This document shows, piece by piece, positions 52,563-62,202 of a DNA stretch of 64,000 bases. The stretch's first letter is position 1, and every line of letters begins with the position of its first letter. A program made the position numbers and the translations under genes. Source of the DNA: Weissella confusa (GTDB lineage: Bacteria > Bacillota > Bacilli > Lactobacillales > Lactobacillaceae). The notes below the pieces were generated by a model that was not told the DNA's origin, searched no databases, and saw only the letters and a program-made list of their open reading frames with translations. The DNA lies in NCBI RefSeq assembly GCF_004766315.1, contig NZ_PVSN01000020.1:1-64000 (forward strand), given 5' to 3'.

Positions 52563-54514
52563 ATGAACTTTTTCGTTAACGAGGGCCTCGCCGCACAAGG
52601 TTCAGGAATTGAACACGCACAGGTACAATTGAACACGCACAGGTACAACGTGGTAAGTTGTTTCGTAAGAATGGACAATCATTCAAAATCGTAACGCGTG
52701 TATATAATCCAAACGGACACCGTGATTTGTTGGCTTGGGGATTGAACGATGCAGAAGTAATCAATATGTATGATTACTACGCGCACACTGAACATGTGCC
52801 AGATCAAATTTTGACGGCGCAAGATGTTGAATGGGGTGGCCGTCCGGTGGCGATTGTTGAGCCATTGCCAGACACGCCTGATACATACATGGTCTATGAA
52901 GACGAAAATCGTACCCGTTTCTTGGGGCGTATTCACATTGATTTGCAACATGAATCACGTGTCACGATGGTTGAAGTATTCGAGCACTTTGGTAACTTGT
53001 TCCGAGTAGATTCATATGACTCACGTGGCTTCATTTCACGTCAACAATACATTGACCCAGATGGTACACCAAATACCAACGTCTTTGTTGATCGCAAAGG
53101 TCGTCCAGTGATCGAAGAGTATCTTCGTCGCAAGGCGCCACGCGGTTCAGAAACGTTGGTGATGAACCGTAAGCACATTGATAGTCAAAATCAATTGGCT
53201 GAAAACGCCCAAATGTCAGGTCAAGAATTTGAGGTCAAGCCATTTGAAGCGCCACAATTTGTGAACTATGTGTCAGGATATCGTTTGATTAAGCCAAATG
53301 GCATGACGTATATCTTCGATTCATTTGATGAATTGACGGCGGAATTTGTTAATGATTTGAATAACGATTTCTTCTCAGAGGATAAGCCAAATATCTTCAT
53401 CATGGATCGTACGACGGCTGCTTATGAAGGTTTGTTGAAGTTGGATCGTCCAGCTTACATTGGCTTCCACTTGCACAATTTGCATGCATCAGACACGCGT
53501 GACGTCATGACGACTGATGAGAATAACAACTACGAGTTTGACTTCATGCACATCAATGATTACCAAGCGGTTATTTCAGCGATGCCACGTCAAACGGCTG
53601 ATGTGGTGGCGCGTTATGCACCAAAGGCCACGCCGTTCACGATTCCTGTTGGTGTTGTGCCAGCTGAAATTCGTGATGCCGAGCGTGTGCCAATGGCTGA
53701 TCGTCAACCAAATTCAGTATTGATGATTGTTCGTCGCGCACCTGATAAGCGTCCCGCAGCCGTTGCTGAAGCATTGATGATTGCAAACCAAAAGCAACCT
53801 GGTTTGAATGCGCACCTTGATGTCTACGGATACTTTGATAACACGGGTAACAACAAGACGAACAAGGACTTGTTGCGTTTGTTTGATAAGTACGGACTAG
53901 AAAAGCCAACTATGTACGATGAAAAGGGTGCTGAGACGACGGATTTGAATCAAGTACGTCGTTTGGAGTCACCGGTTGTAACGTTGCATGATTATGTAAC
54001 TGACCGTGACGAGTTGTACGCTATCCACCGTTCACACCAGGTTTATGGTTTGGCTTCAATGATGGAAGGGTTCAACATTTCAATGATGGAAGCGATGGCG
54101 AATGGTATGCCTGGTGTTTCAACGAATGTGAACTATGGTCCTAACGATTTGATTATCGACGGCGAGAATGGTTACCTAACCAAGTGGGCACCAGAAGGCC
54201 AAGAAGATCAATTCGTAACGGAAATGGCTGACCGCTTCCTTGAGTTATTTAATGACCCTGAAAAGTTGCAAGCCTTCTCTGATGCCGCCTACGACCACAG
54301 TGATCGCTACTATGAAGAAGCGGTTTGGCAAGCTTGGCAAGGTTTGCTAGCTGATGCGGACAAGCGCTGGCCAGCAATGGCAGAACAAGCGCACGCCCTT
54401 TCAAACGTTGGTGTTGGTCTTGTCGGAACAACGATGACAGCCTACACGCTTGGTAATCGCAGTGATGAAGTGACGGTTAACGGCATTTCAGGCGACAAGT
54501 ATTTGGCAGACTAA
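52563..54514 (+). pseudogene. GT4 glycosyltransferase (GtfA/TagE-like), broken by a 20-bp duplication
   Basis: The authentic start is ATG 52563 (AAAGAGGA site): MNFFVNEGLAAQGSGIEHAQ, the standard opening of GtfA/TagE-type enzymes. A tandem 20-base copy at 52608-52647 shifts the frame. Removing one copy gives ...HAQVQRGKLFRKNGQSFK, continuous with the 618-aa frame that ends at 54514. That frame has the beta-meander add-on domain (~1-200; VTRVYNPNGHRD, WGLNDAEVINMYDYY) and then a GT-B catalytic domain (~240-560) with GLASMMEGFNISMMEAMANG and GVSTNVNYGPNDLI. Relatives glucosylate teichoic acid or Ser-rich adhesins. An internal ATG at 52658 would give a protein lacking the N-terminal strand, possibly inactive. 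Confidence 0.82.
52608..52647 (+). repeat. 20-bp perfect tandem duplication
   Basis: ATTGAACACGCACAGGTACA occurs twice in immediate succession. Twenty is not a multiple of three, so two copies put the gene out of frame and one copy restores it. Such duplications can collapse by slippage or recombination. Confidence 0.93.
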
Positions 54515-54529
54515 TAAGGAGTGAAACTC

Positions 54530-55229
54530 ATGAATTTATATTTGGATAACTCTAACTTGCCAACGCTTGACCCTAATATTGCTGCGCAAGTTAAGGCAGA
54601 TCGCGAAAATGGTGTTGATGCAAAGCAAGTCGTCCGTGGCTACTACCCTGATCAACACATGCACTTGGGAAACCACGGTTTGACGGATGATGCCTTGCTT
54701 AACATGTACGATGTCTTCCAAAAGGCAACGGATGTTGAGGCGAAGACGGTGCACTACCGTCACAACCCGCAAATCGACAAGGCCCGTTACCACTTGGATG
54801 GGTTGGACTGGGGGATGGCACAAGCCCGTCGCTTCGGTACAACGTATGGTCGCAATGTCATTGATATTGATTTGTTCCCAGGTAACCCTGGCGGTACGAC
54901 GTCAATGTTGCACTACATCGATTGCGGTGATAACACGGCCGTCACAGATATATGGGATTGGCGTGGCTTTAAGTCAGCAACGCGTTACTACCAAACGACA
55001 GGCAATGTTTCGAACATCATTTTCTACACCAACTGGTGACATCGCAGCCCGTGCGTCATTTATGTGGCAACATCTAGAAGGCAAGCCAAACAATGAGTGG
55101 CCATTGGTGCAAACATCATTGGAAGTGTTGGATTATGACGGCGAGCACTTGTGGTTTGAGAGCGAAATGCATGCCTGGGAGTATTTCGTGCAACACGAGC
55201 AACAAAAGCGAAACGCAGCGTTGCGTTAA
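54530..55229 (+). pseudogene. GtfB-like partner with only the add-on domain, frameshifted
   Basis: ATG 54530 after AAGGAG, 15 bases behind the glycosyltransferase. Reads MNLYLDNSNLPTLDPNIAAQ..., then VVRGYYPDQHMHLGNHGL and LNMYDVFQKAT, which parallel VTRVYNPNGHRDLLAWGL and INMYDYYAHTE of the neighbour. DIWDWRGFKSATRYYQTTGN parallels DSYDSRGFISRQQYIDPDG. A missing base near 55027-55030 gives an early TGA at 55037-55039; restored, it reads IIFYTPTGDIAARASFMW and ends at 55229. At ~233 aa it carries the beta-meander domain only; the GT-B catalytic domain is absent and a terminator follows at once. It may be a chaperone/co-activator for the upstream enzyme, as GtfB is for GtfA. Confidence 0.75.
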
Positions 55230-55246
55230 TAACTAACATTTAAGAG

Positions 55247-55278
55247 AGCATCCAACATTTTGCTGTTGGGTGCTTTTT
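55247..55278 (+). terminator. Terminator after the glycosyltransferase pair
   Basis: Perfect stem AGCATCCAACA / TGTTGGGTGCT (one G-T pair) with a T run. Confidence 0.85.
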
Positions 55279-55376
55279 AATTTCCACATGCGACAAACTT
55301 GCACTTTCTGTTACACTAGTAAATGAGATTTAGGCAATGCCTTGGACGCAGGGTATTGAGACGGAGAAGAATAATC

Positions 55377-57335
55377 ATGATTATTTTGCAAGCAAGTAAT
55401 GTTGCACGCCGTTTTAGTGGTGTAACATTTTTTGAAAATATTTCGATGCAGATTCAAGATAAAGGCCGTGTTGGGTTGGTCGGCCGTAATGGGGCTGGAA
55501 AGTCAACGCTCTTGAAGATGCTGATTGGTGAAACGCAACCTGATGAAGGTACGATTTCAATGAAGAAGGGTATCAAGCTGGCCTACTTGGCGCAGAACTC
55601 AGGACCAGATTCTGACTTGTCTGTGTACAACGAAATGCTTGATGCATTTTCTGATGTGATTGCATTGGAAAAGAAGATGCGCGACATGGAGACGAAGATT
55701 GCGTCAGCGACTGATTACGAGAGTGATGAGTATGCAAGTTTGCTATCTGCGTATGACCAGGCACAACACGATTTTAGTGAAAAGAATGGTTACGGATATG
55801 AAGCAACCATCCGTTCAGTGTTGCACGGATTTGGCTTTGATGAATCATTCTATGATCAAAAGATTCAATCATTGTCTGGTGGACAGCGTACGCGTTTGGC
55901 AATTGCTAAGCAACTATTGGAAACGCCTGACTTGTTGATTCTCGACGAGCCAACCAACCACTTGGATATGCAAACGTTGGCTTGGTTGGAGCAATATTTG
56001 CAAAACTACCAAGGTGCGTTGCTAATTGTTTCCCACGACCGTTATTTCTTGGACCGCGTAGTTACGGAAATTTACGACATGCATTCAGGTGTGTTGGACC
56101 ACTACACGGGTAACTATTCACGCTTCATGGAATTGAAGGCAGCTAAGGTTCTACAAGCGCAAAAGGCTTTCGATAAGCAACAAGAAGAGATTGCAAAGTT
56201 GGAAGACTTTGTTAACCGTAATATTGTGCGTGCTTCAACGACGAAGCGTGCCCAATCACGTCGTAAGCAACTCGAACGCATGAAACGATTGGAAGCGCCA
56301 AAGAATGAATCTGGCGTTGCCTACATTCAATTCTCAGCTGATGAGGAATCTGGAAACGAAGTGATGCGCGTCAATGAAGTGAAGTTGGGCTATGACCTAG
56401 CGAACGTCTTGGCGGACCACGTTAATATTGAAGTTGATAAGCAACACGCGGTCGCTTTGGTTGGACCGAACGGTATTGGAAAGTCAACGTTGATTAAGAC
56501 GATTTTGGGTAAGTTGCCTTTGCTGGCCGGTGAAATTAAGCTTGGTGCCAATGTTGAAGTTGGTTACTATGACCAGGAGCAACAAACGCTTGATCCAAAG
56601 AAGTCAGTTTTGAACACGATTTGGGATGAACATCCAACGATGCCAGAACGTGACGTCCGTTCAATCTTGGGTTCATTTATGTTCTCAGGTGAAGCGGTTG
56701 ATAAGTTGGTTTCTGCCTTGTCAGGTGGTGAGCGTGCACGTTTGCTATTGACCAAGTTGTCATTGCAACACGCTAATTTCTTGATTCTTGACGAGCCAAC
56801 CAACCACTTGGACATTGATTCACGTGAAGTGTTGGAAACGGCTCTGAACGAATACAACGGAACGATTTTCTTCGTTTCTCACGACCGTTACTTCATTAAC
56901 TCAGTTGCGACGGAAGTGGTTGAGCTGTCACCAAACGGCACGCGATTCTTTGATGGTGATTACGATTACTATCTAGAAAAGACGGCTGGTGAGCAAGCAG
57001 AAACCCACCGTGCGAAGGCAAGTTTCGAAACGACGGCCGAATACGAAGAGGCGACGGCCAAGGAAGTTGAGACGTTGTCACGTGAAGAGCGTAAGGAACG
57101 TCAAAAGGAACAGCGTAAGTACGAACGTGCGGTTGCGGCGGCTGAAGAAGAAATGGCCGGCTTGAACGATAAGCGCGATGCATTGAATGCAGAATTGAAT
57201 GATCCAGTAAATGGTGCTGACTTGGGTAAGTTGACGGACTTGTCAAAGGAAATTGCCGACATTGATGCGCAACTGGCTGAAGTCGAAGAGCGCTGGACTG
57301 AAGCAAGTATGGTGTTGGAAGAATTTGATATTTAA
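55377..57335 (+). CDS. ABC-F family ATPase (YdiF/Uup-like)
   Basis: Soluble protein with two ABC ATPase domains and no membrane helices; ABC-F proteins act on the ribosome. 652 aa from ATG 55377 (GGAGAAGA site). Walker A GRNGAGKS at ~36-43 and GPNGIGKS at ~363-370; signatures LSGGQRTR (~166) and LSGGERAR (~447); Walker B LLILDEPTNHLD and FLILDEPTNHLD; a linker between domains; and a long charged C-terminal coiled coil (~545-652: SREERKERQKEQRKYERAV). The coiled-coil end points to the YdiF/Uup branch rather than a known drug-resistance subclass. Intact. Confidence 0.93.
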   Translation: MIILQASNVARRFSGVTFFENISMQIQDKGRVGLVGRNGAGKSTLLKMLIGETQPDEGTISMKKGIKLAYLAQNSGPDSDLSVYNEMLDAFSDVIALEKKMRDMETKIASATDYESDEYASLLSAYDQAQHDFSEKNGYGYEATIRSVLHGFGFDESFYDQKIQSLSGGQRTRLAIAKQLLETPDLLILDEPTNHLDMQTLAWLEQYLQNYQGALLIVSHDRYFLDRVVTEIYDMHSGVLDHYTGNYSRFMELKAAKVLQAQKAFDKQQEEIAKLEDFVNRNIVRASTTKRAQSRRKQLERMKRLEAPKNESGVAYIQFSADEESGNEVMRVNEVKLGYDLANVLADHVNIEVDKQHAVALVGPNGIGKSTLIKTILGKLPLLAGEIKLGANVEVGYYDQEQQTLDPKKSVLNTIWDEHPTMPERDVRSILGSFMFSGEAVDKLVSALSGGERARLLLTKLSLQHANFLILDEPTNHLDIDSREVLETALNEYNGTIFFVSHDRYFINSVATEVVELSPNGTRFFDGDYDYYLEKTAGEQAETHRAKASFETTAEYEEATAKEVETLSREERKERQKEQRKYERAVAAAEEEMAGLNDKRDALNAELNDPVNGADLGKLTDLSKEIADIDAQLAEVEERWTEASMVLEEFDI

Positions 57336-57342
57336 TAAGGCG

Positions 57343-57376
57343 GGAGCTGGCACTTTTATAGGTGTCAGCTCCTTTT
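57343..57376 (+). terminator. Terminator after the ABC-F gene
   Basis: Stem GGAGCTGGCAC / GGTGTCAGCTCC (one mismatch region) followed by TTTTCTT. Confidence 0.82.
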
Positions 57377-57502
57377 CTTAATGATTGCGTTTTCATTTAA
57401 AAAAGACTTTTACTGACTTTGTGTCAGTTGTCACACAGCGAAATTCAGGTTTGACGCGGTTTGAGCAATTTCTGATTTACTATTGTGAAAACCGTCTAAA
57501 TC

Positions 57503-57523
57503 TTTGTCAAATTACTTGACAAA
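57503..57523. promoter_or_regulatory. Palindromic operator candidate before the MFS exporter
   Basis: Inverted repeat TTTGTCAA - ATTAC - TTGACAAA with perfect 8-bp arms, ending five bases before the -35 box. Position and symmetry suit a TetR- or MarR-type regulator controlling the exporter; no such regulator gene is adjacent. Confidence 0.45.
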
Positions 57524-57528
57524 AACCC

Positions 57529-57557
57529 TTGATTTTAAAAATTTAGAAGTTTAAACT
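57529..57557 (+). promoter_or_regulatory. Sigma-A promoter of the MFS/DUF4811 operon
   Basis: -35 TTGATT at 57529-57534, 17-bp spacer, -10 TAAACT at 57552-57557. Other sequence between 57377 and 57500 shows nothing I can name. Confidence 0.6.
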
Positions 57558-57614
57558 AACTCTTGCTGAATAAATGATAGCAATTATAAAAAACTAAAAA
57601 ATTTGGAGGACGAA

Positions 57615-59156
57615 ATGGCAAAGTCAGAAACTTTAGACATTAACGGCAAGCCTTTCAACCGCGGTGCCATGGTTATGGTGCTGTTGATTGGAACGTTTGC
57701 TGGAATGTTGATGCAAACGTCATTGGGTACTGCAATCCCAACGTTGATGCACGATTTTAATATTTCACTTGCAACTGCGCAAGAAGCAACCACATACTTC
57801 TTGTTGGCCAACGGAATTATGGTGCCGGTATCAGCGTACCTAACCACGAAGATTCCAACCAAGTACTTGTACATGGTGGCTTACACGTTGTTGTTGGCTG
57901 GTATGGCAACGACGGCGTTCACGCCTAGTCACCACGATATGTGGTGGATGTTCTTGCTTGGCCGTATTCTAGCTGCCGTGGCGGTTGGAATTACGATGCC
58001 TTTGATGCAAGTTGTTATGGTTAACATTTTCCCAGCTGAACAACGTGGTGCTGCGATGGGTATTAACGGTATCGTTATCGGTTTGGCCCCAGCTATTGGA
58101 CCTACGCTTTCAGGTTGGATTTTGGAAAAGAATCACCACTTGTTTGGTTTGTTGATTTCAAACTCATGGCGTACGATTTTCTACTTGCCAATGATTGTGT
58201 TGGTCTTGGTTTGGATTGCAACGCCATTCTTCGTTAAGAATGTTGTGCCAAACCGTGATATGAAGCTTGATTTCCCTTCATTGATTTTGGCAGTTATTGG
58301 ATTTGGGTCATTCCTATGGGGATTCTCAAATTCAGCCACTGATGGATTTGGTAACTGGCCAAACGTTTTGGCCCCAATCCTAATCGGAATTTTGATTATT
58401 ATTGTGTTTGTCTTCCGTCAATTGAAGATGGCCGATCCATTCTTGAACGTTCGCGTGTTCAAGAACAAGCAATTTACGTTGACGACGTTCGCCGTAATGA
58501 TGGCCATGATGGCTATGATGGGTGTTGAAATGATGTTGCCAACATACTTGCAAAACGTTCACGGTATGTCAGCGCTTGAGTCAGGATTGACACTATTGCC
58601 TGGTGCCTTGGTAATTGGTGCAATGTCACCAGTTGCCGGAGCTGTTTACGATAAGGTCGGTGCTAAGCGTATGGCGATGGTTGGGTTCTCAATCTTGGCT
58701 ATCGGTACGGTACCATTCCTATTCTTGACAGCTGAAACGCCACAACACTTGGTAACGTTGTTGTACGCATTGCGTATGTTTGGTATCGCCACAACGATGA
58801 TGCCATTGACGGCCAGTGCTATGTCAGCATTGCCACCTGAGGAAGCTTCACAAGCAACAGCTGCTAACAACACGGTTCGCCAAATTGGTAACGCGGTTGT
58901 TGTTGCCTTGCTTTCATCAGTTACGCAAAACGTTATCAAGGCTGCTAAGCCTGCTAAGGACTTGGCCAAGGAAAACGTTGTGTCATACATGGATAAGATG
59001 ATCAACGCAACGATGACTGGATTCCACGCATCATTCGCATTCGGAATTGGATTTGCCGTTGTTGGTATTATCTTGGCGTTCTTCTTGCACAACGGTAAGC
59101 TAGTGCACGGTAAGTCAAACGGAAACGTTGTCGCAGATAAGGGAGGAAATAACTAA
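57615..59156 (+). CDS. MFS multidrug exporter, DHA2 (14-helix) type
   Basis: 513 aa from ATG 57615 (GGAGGA site). Fourteen hydrophobic segments. FAGMLMQTSLGTAIPTLMHD is the DHA2 opening, LLGRILAAVAVGITMPLMQ the conserved helix-4 region, and GIVIGLAPAIGPTLSGWI the antiporter motif C. Expected to expel drugs or bile-type compounds by proton exchange. Two bases separate it from the DUF4811 gene, with which it forms a conserved pair in lactic acid bacteria. A palindrome at the promoter suggests repression. Confidence 0.92.
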   Translation: MAKSETLDINGKPFNRGAMVMVLLIGTFAGMLMQTSLGTAIPTLMHDFNISLATAQEATTYFLLANGIMVPVSAYLTTKIPTKYLYMVAYTLLLAGMATTAFTPSHHDMWWMFLLGRILAAVAVGITMPLMQVVMVNIFPAEQRGAAMGINGIVIGLAPAIGPTLSGWILEKNHHLFGLLISNSWRTIFYLPMIVLVLVWIATPFFVKNVVPNRDMKLDFPSLILAVIGFGSFLWGFSNSATDGFGNWPNVLAPILIGILIIIVFVFRQLKMADPFLNVRVFKNKQFTLTTFAVMMAMMAMMGVEMMLPTYLQNVHGMSALESGLTLLPGALVIGAMSPVAGAVYDKVGAKRMAMVGFSILAIGTVPFLFLTAETPQHLVTLLYALRMFGIATTMMPLTASAMSALPPEEASQATAANNTVRQIGNAVVVALLSSVTQNVIKAAKPAKDLAKENVVSYMDKMINATMTGFHASFAFGIGFAVVGIILAFFLHNGKLVHGKSNGNVVADKGGNN

Positions 59157-59157
59157 T

Positions 59158-59922
59158 ATGATTATTCTAGTTATGGCCGTCTTTGCAATCGGCATGTTCT
59201 ACTCATGGTTGGTTTTGAAGAACCGTGCCATGCGCGCTGTATTCGGACCAATCTTTACGGTATTGCTAATTGGTGCCGTGTGGATGACAACGTCAGTCTT
59301 TGCAAACAACACTGGTTTGACTGCTAAGACGACAACGACGACGAAGCGTGTCTACTCAGCTTTGGGTTCAAAGTCACCAGCTGGTGTCTTGGTCCAATCA
59401 CGTTTGGGTTCAAAGGCTGATAACTATGTCTTGGTTTACAACGACACAGCTGATGCTAAGAAGCCAACGGTTCACGGTAAGCCTTCATCAAAGGTTGCTG
59501 ATATTCCAACTGGTGTTAAGAAGGAAATGACTTACAAGGTTGCTGATGTTAAGAAGGCAACGGTTAAGGTCGAAACCACTCGTTGGGAGTGGAAGAATGC
59601 CTTCTGGCGCGTAATGTTTGGTATCGGTGGTCAAGGTGGCAAGCTTAAGAAGCAAGTGACGACGGTGACGGTGCCAAAGAACACTTGGGTTGTGATGGCT
59701 GCTGATCAATCTAAGAAGTTGCAAGCTGCACAAAAGTCGGTTGCACCTGAGGCACAAGCTGCCCAACAAGCTCAAATGAAGTCAGCTATTGAAGCAAAGG
59801 TTGCTGCATACATGCAAGCAAACCCAAAGGCTACTCCTGACCAAGTTAAGGCTTATACAACTGAACAAACTGCTGAAATGACGGCAACAGCAATGAAGCA
59901 AATGTTGTCACAATTGAAGTAA
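59158..59922 (+). CDS. DUF4811 membrane protein paired with the MFS exporter
   Basis: 254 aa. Ribosome site GGGAGG lies inside the end of the exporter gene. Two N-terminal membrane helices (IILVMAVFAIGMFYSWLVL and AVFGPIFTVLLIGAVWMTT), then an extracytoplasmic domain (~55-180: TKRVYSALGSKSPAGVLVQS, YVLVYNDT) and a Gln/Ala-rich helical tail (~185-254). This layout and the neighbour match the DUF4811 family. Role unknown, presumed accessory to the exporter. The weaker in-frame TTG at 59128 has no ribosome site. Confidence 0.85.
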   Translation: MIILVMAVFAIGMFYSWLVLKNRAMRAVFGPIFTVLLIGAVWMTTSVFANNTGLTAKTTTTTKRVYSALGSKSPAGVLVQSRLGSKADNYVLVYNDTADAKKPTVHGKPSSKVADIPTGVKKEMTYKVADVKKATVKVETTRWEWKNAFWRVMFGIGGQGGKLKKQVTTVTVPKNTWVVMAADQSKKLQAAQKSVAPEAQAAQQAQMKSAIEAKVAAYMQANPKATPDQVKAYTTEQTAEMTATAMKQMLSQLK

Positions 59923-59932
59923 TGATAATTTG

Positions 59933-59969
59933 GAGTCCTGGTACGATTTAGTATCGGGGCTCTTTTTTT
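59933..59969 (+). terminator. Terminator after the DUF4811 gene
   Basis: 12-bp stem GAGTCCTGGTAC / GTATCGGGGCTC with G-T pairs, then seven T residues. Confidence 0.8.
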
Positions 59970-59981
59970 AACCAAAATATG

Positions 59982-60009
59982 TTGCAAAAACGTGTGGGTG
60001 TGCTATTAT
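59982..60009 (+). promoter_or_regulatory. groESL promoter
   Basis: -35 TTGCAA (59982-59987), 16-bp spacer, -10 TATTAT (60004-60009), directly upstream of the CIRCE element. Confidence 0.75.
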
Positions 60010-60021
60010 TGTTTATGTAAG

Positions 60022-60048
60022 TTAGCACTTAGATATTGAGAGTGCTAA
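60022..60048 (+). promoter_or_regulatory. CIRCE operator (HrcA site)
   Basis: TTAGCACTT - N9 - GAGTGCTAA. It matches the CIRCE consensus TTAGCACTC-N9-GAGTGCTAA at all but one position. HrcA bound here represses groESL until heat stress. Confidence 0.95.
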
Positions 60049-60079
60049 TAATAATTTTTGCCTATGGAGGTCATATAAC

Positions 60080-62028
<1,949 letters not shown>

Positions 62029-62044
62029 TTTCATAGTAAATATT

Positions 62045-62080
62045 AAACGCCGACCTTCCTGTGAGAGGGGCGGCGTTTTT
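62045..62080 (+). terminator. Terminator after groEL
   Basis: Stem AAACGCCG...CC / GGGG..CGGCGTTT with an inner mismatch and a T run. Confidence 0.83.
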
Positions 62081-62114
62081 GATTTCCGAAAGTAAGTATC
62101 AATCATAGACAACG

Positions 62115-62170
62115 AGCCCAAATAGAACTACAATAAGTCGTTGTAGAAAATTGAAATTATTTTTGGGCGT
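62115..62170 (+). other. Two-tier hairpin in the permease leader
   Basis: Outer stem GCCCAAAT / ATTTTTGGGC and inner stem CTACAA / TTGTAG around TAAGTCG. It is followed by GTTTTGCC, then the ribosome site. Could be an attenuator or an operator-like structure; too short for a c-di-AMP riboswitch. Confidence 0.4.
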
Positions 62171-62202
62171 TTTGCCTAATATAGGTGTTTAGGAGAAAAA
62201 TC

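Noticed and set aside
960-55229. All lesions are sequencing errors
   Set aside because: Not excluded, but they cluster in one functional class while several core genes of comparable total length are perfect; nonsense changes and a 20-bp duplication are not typical homopolymer errors.
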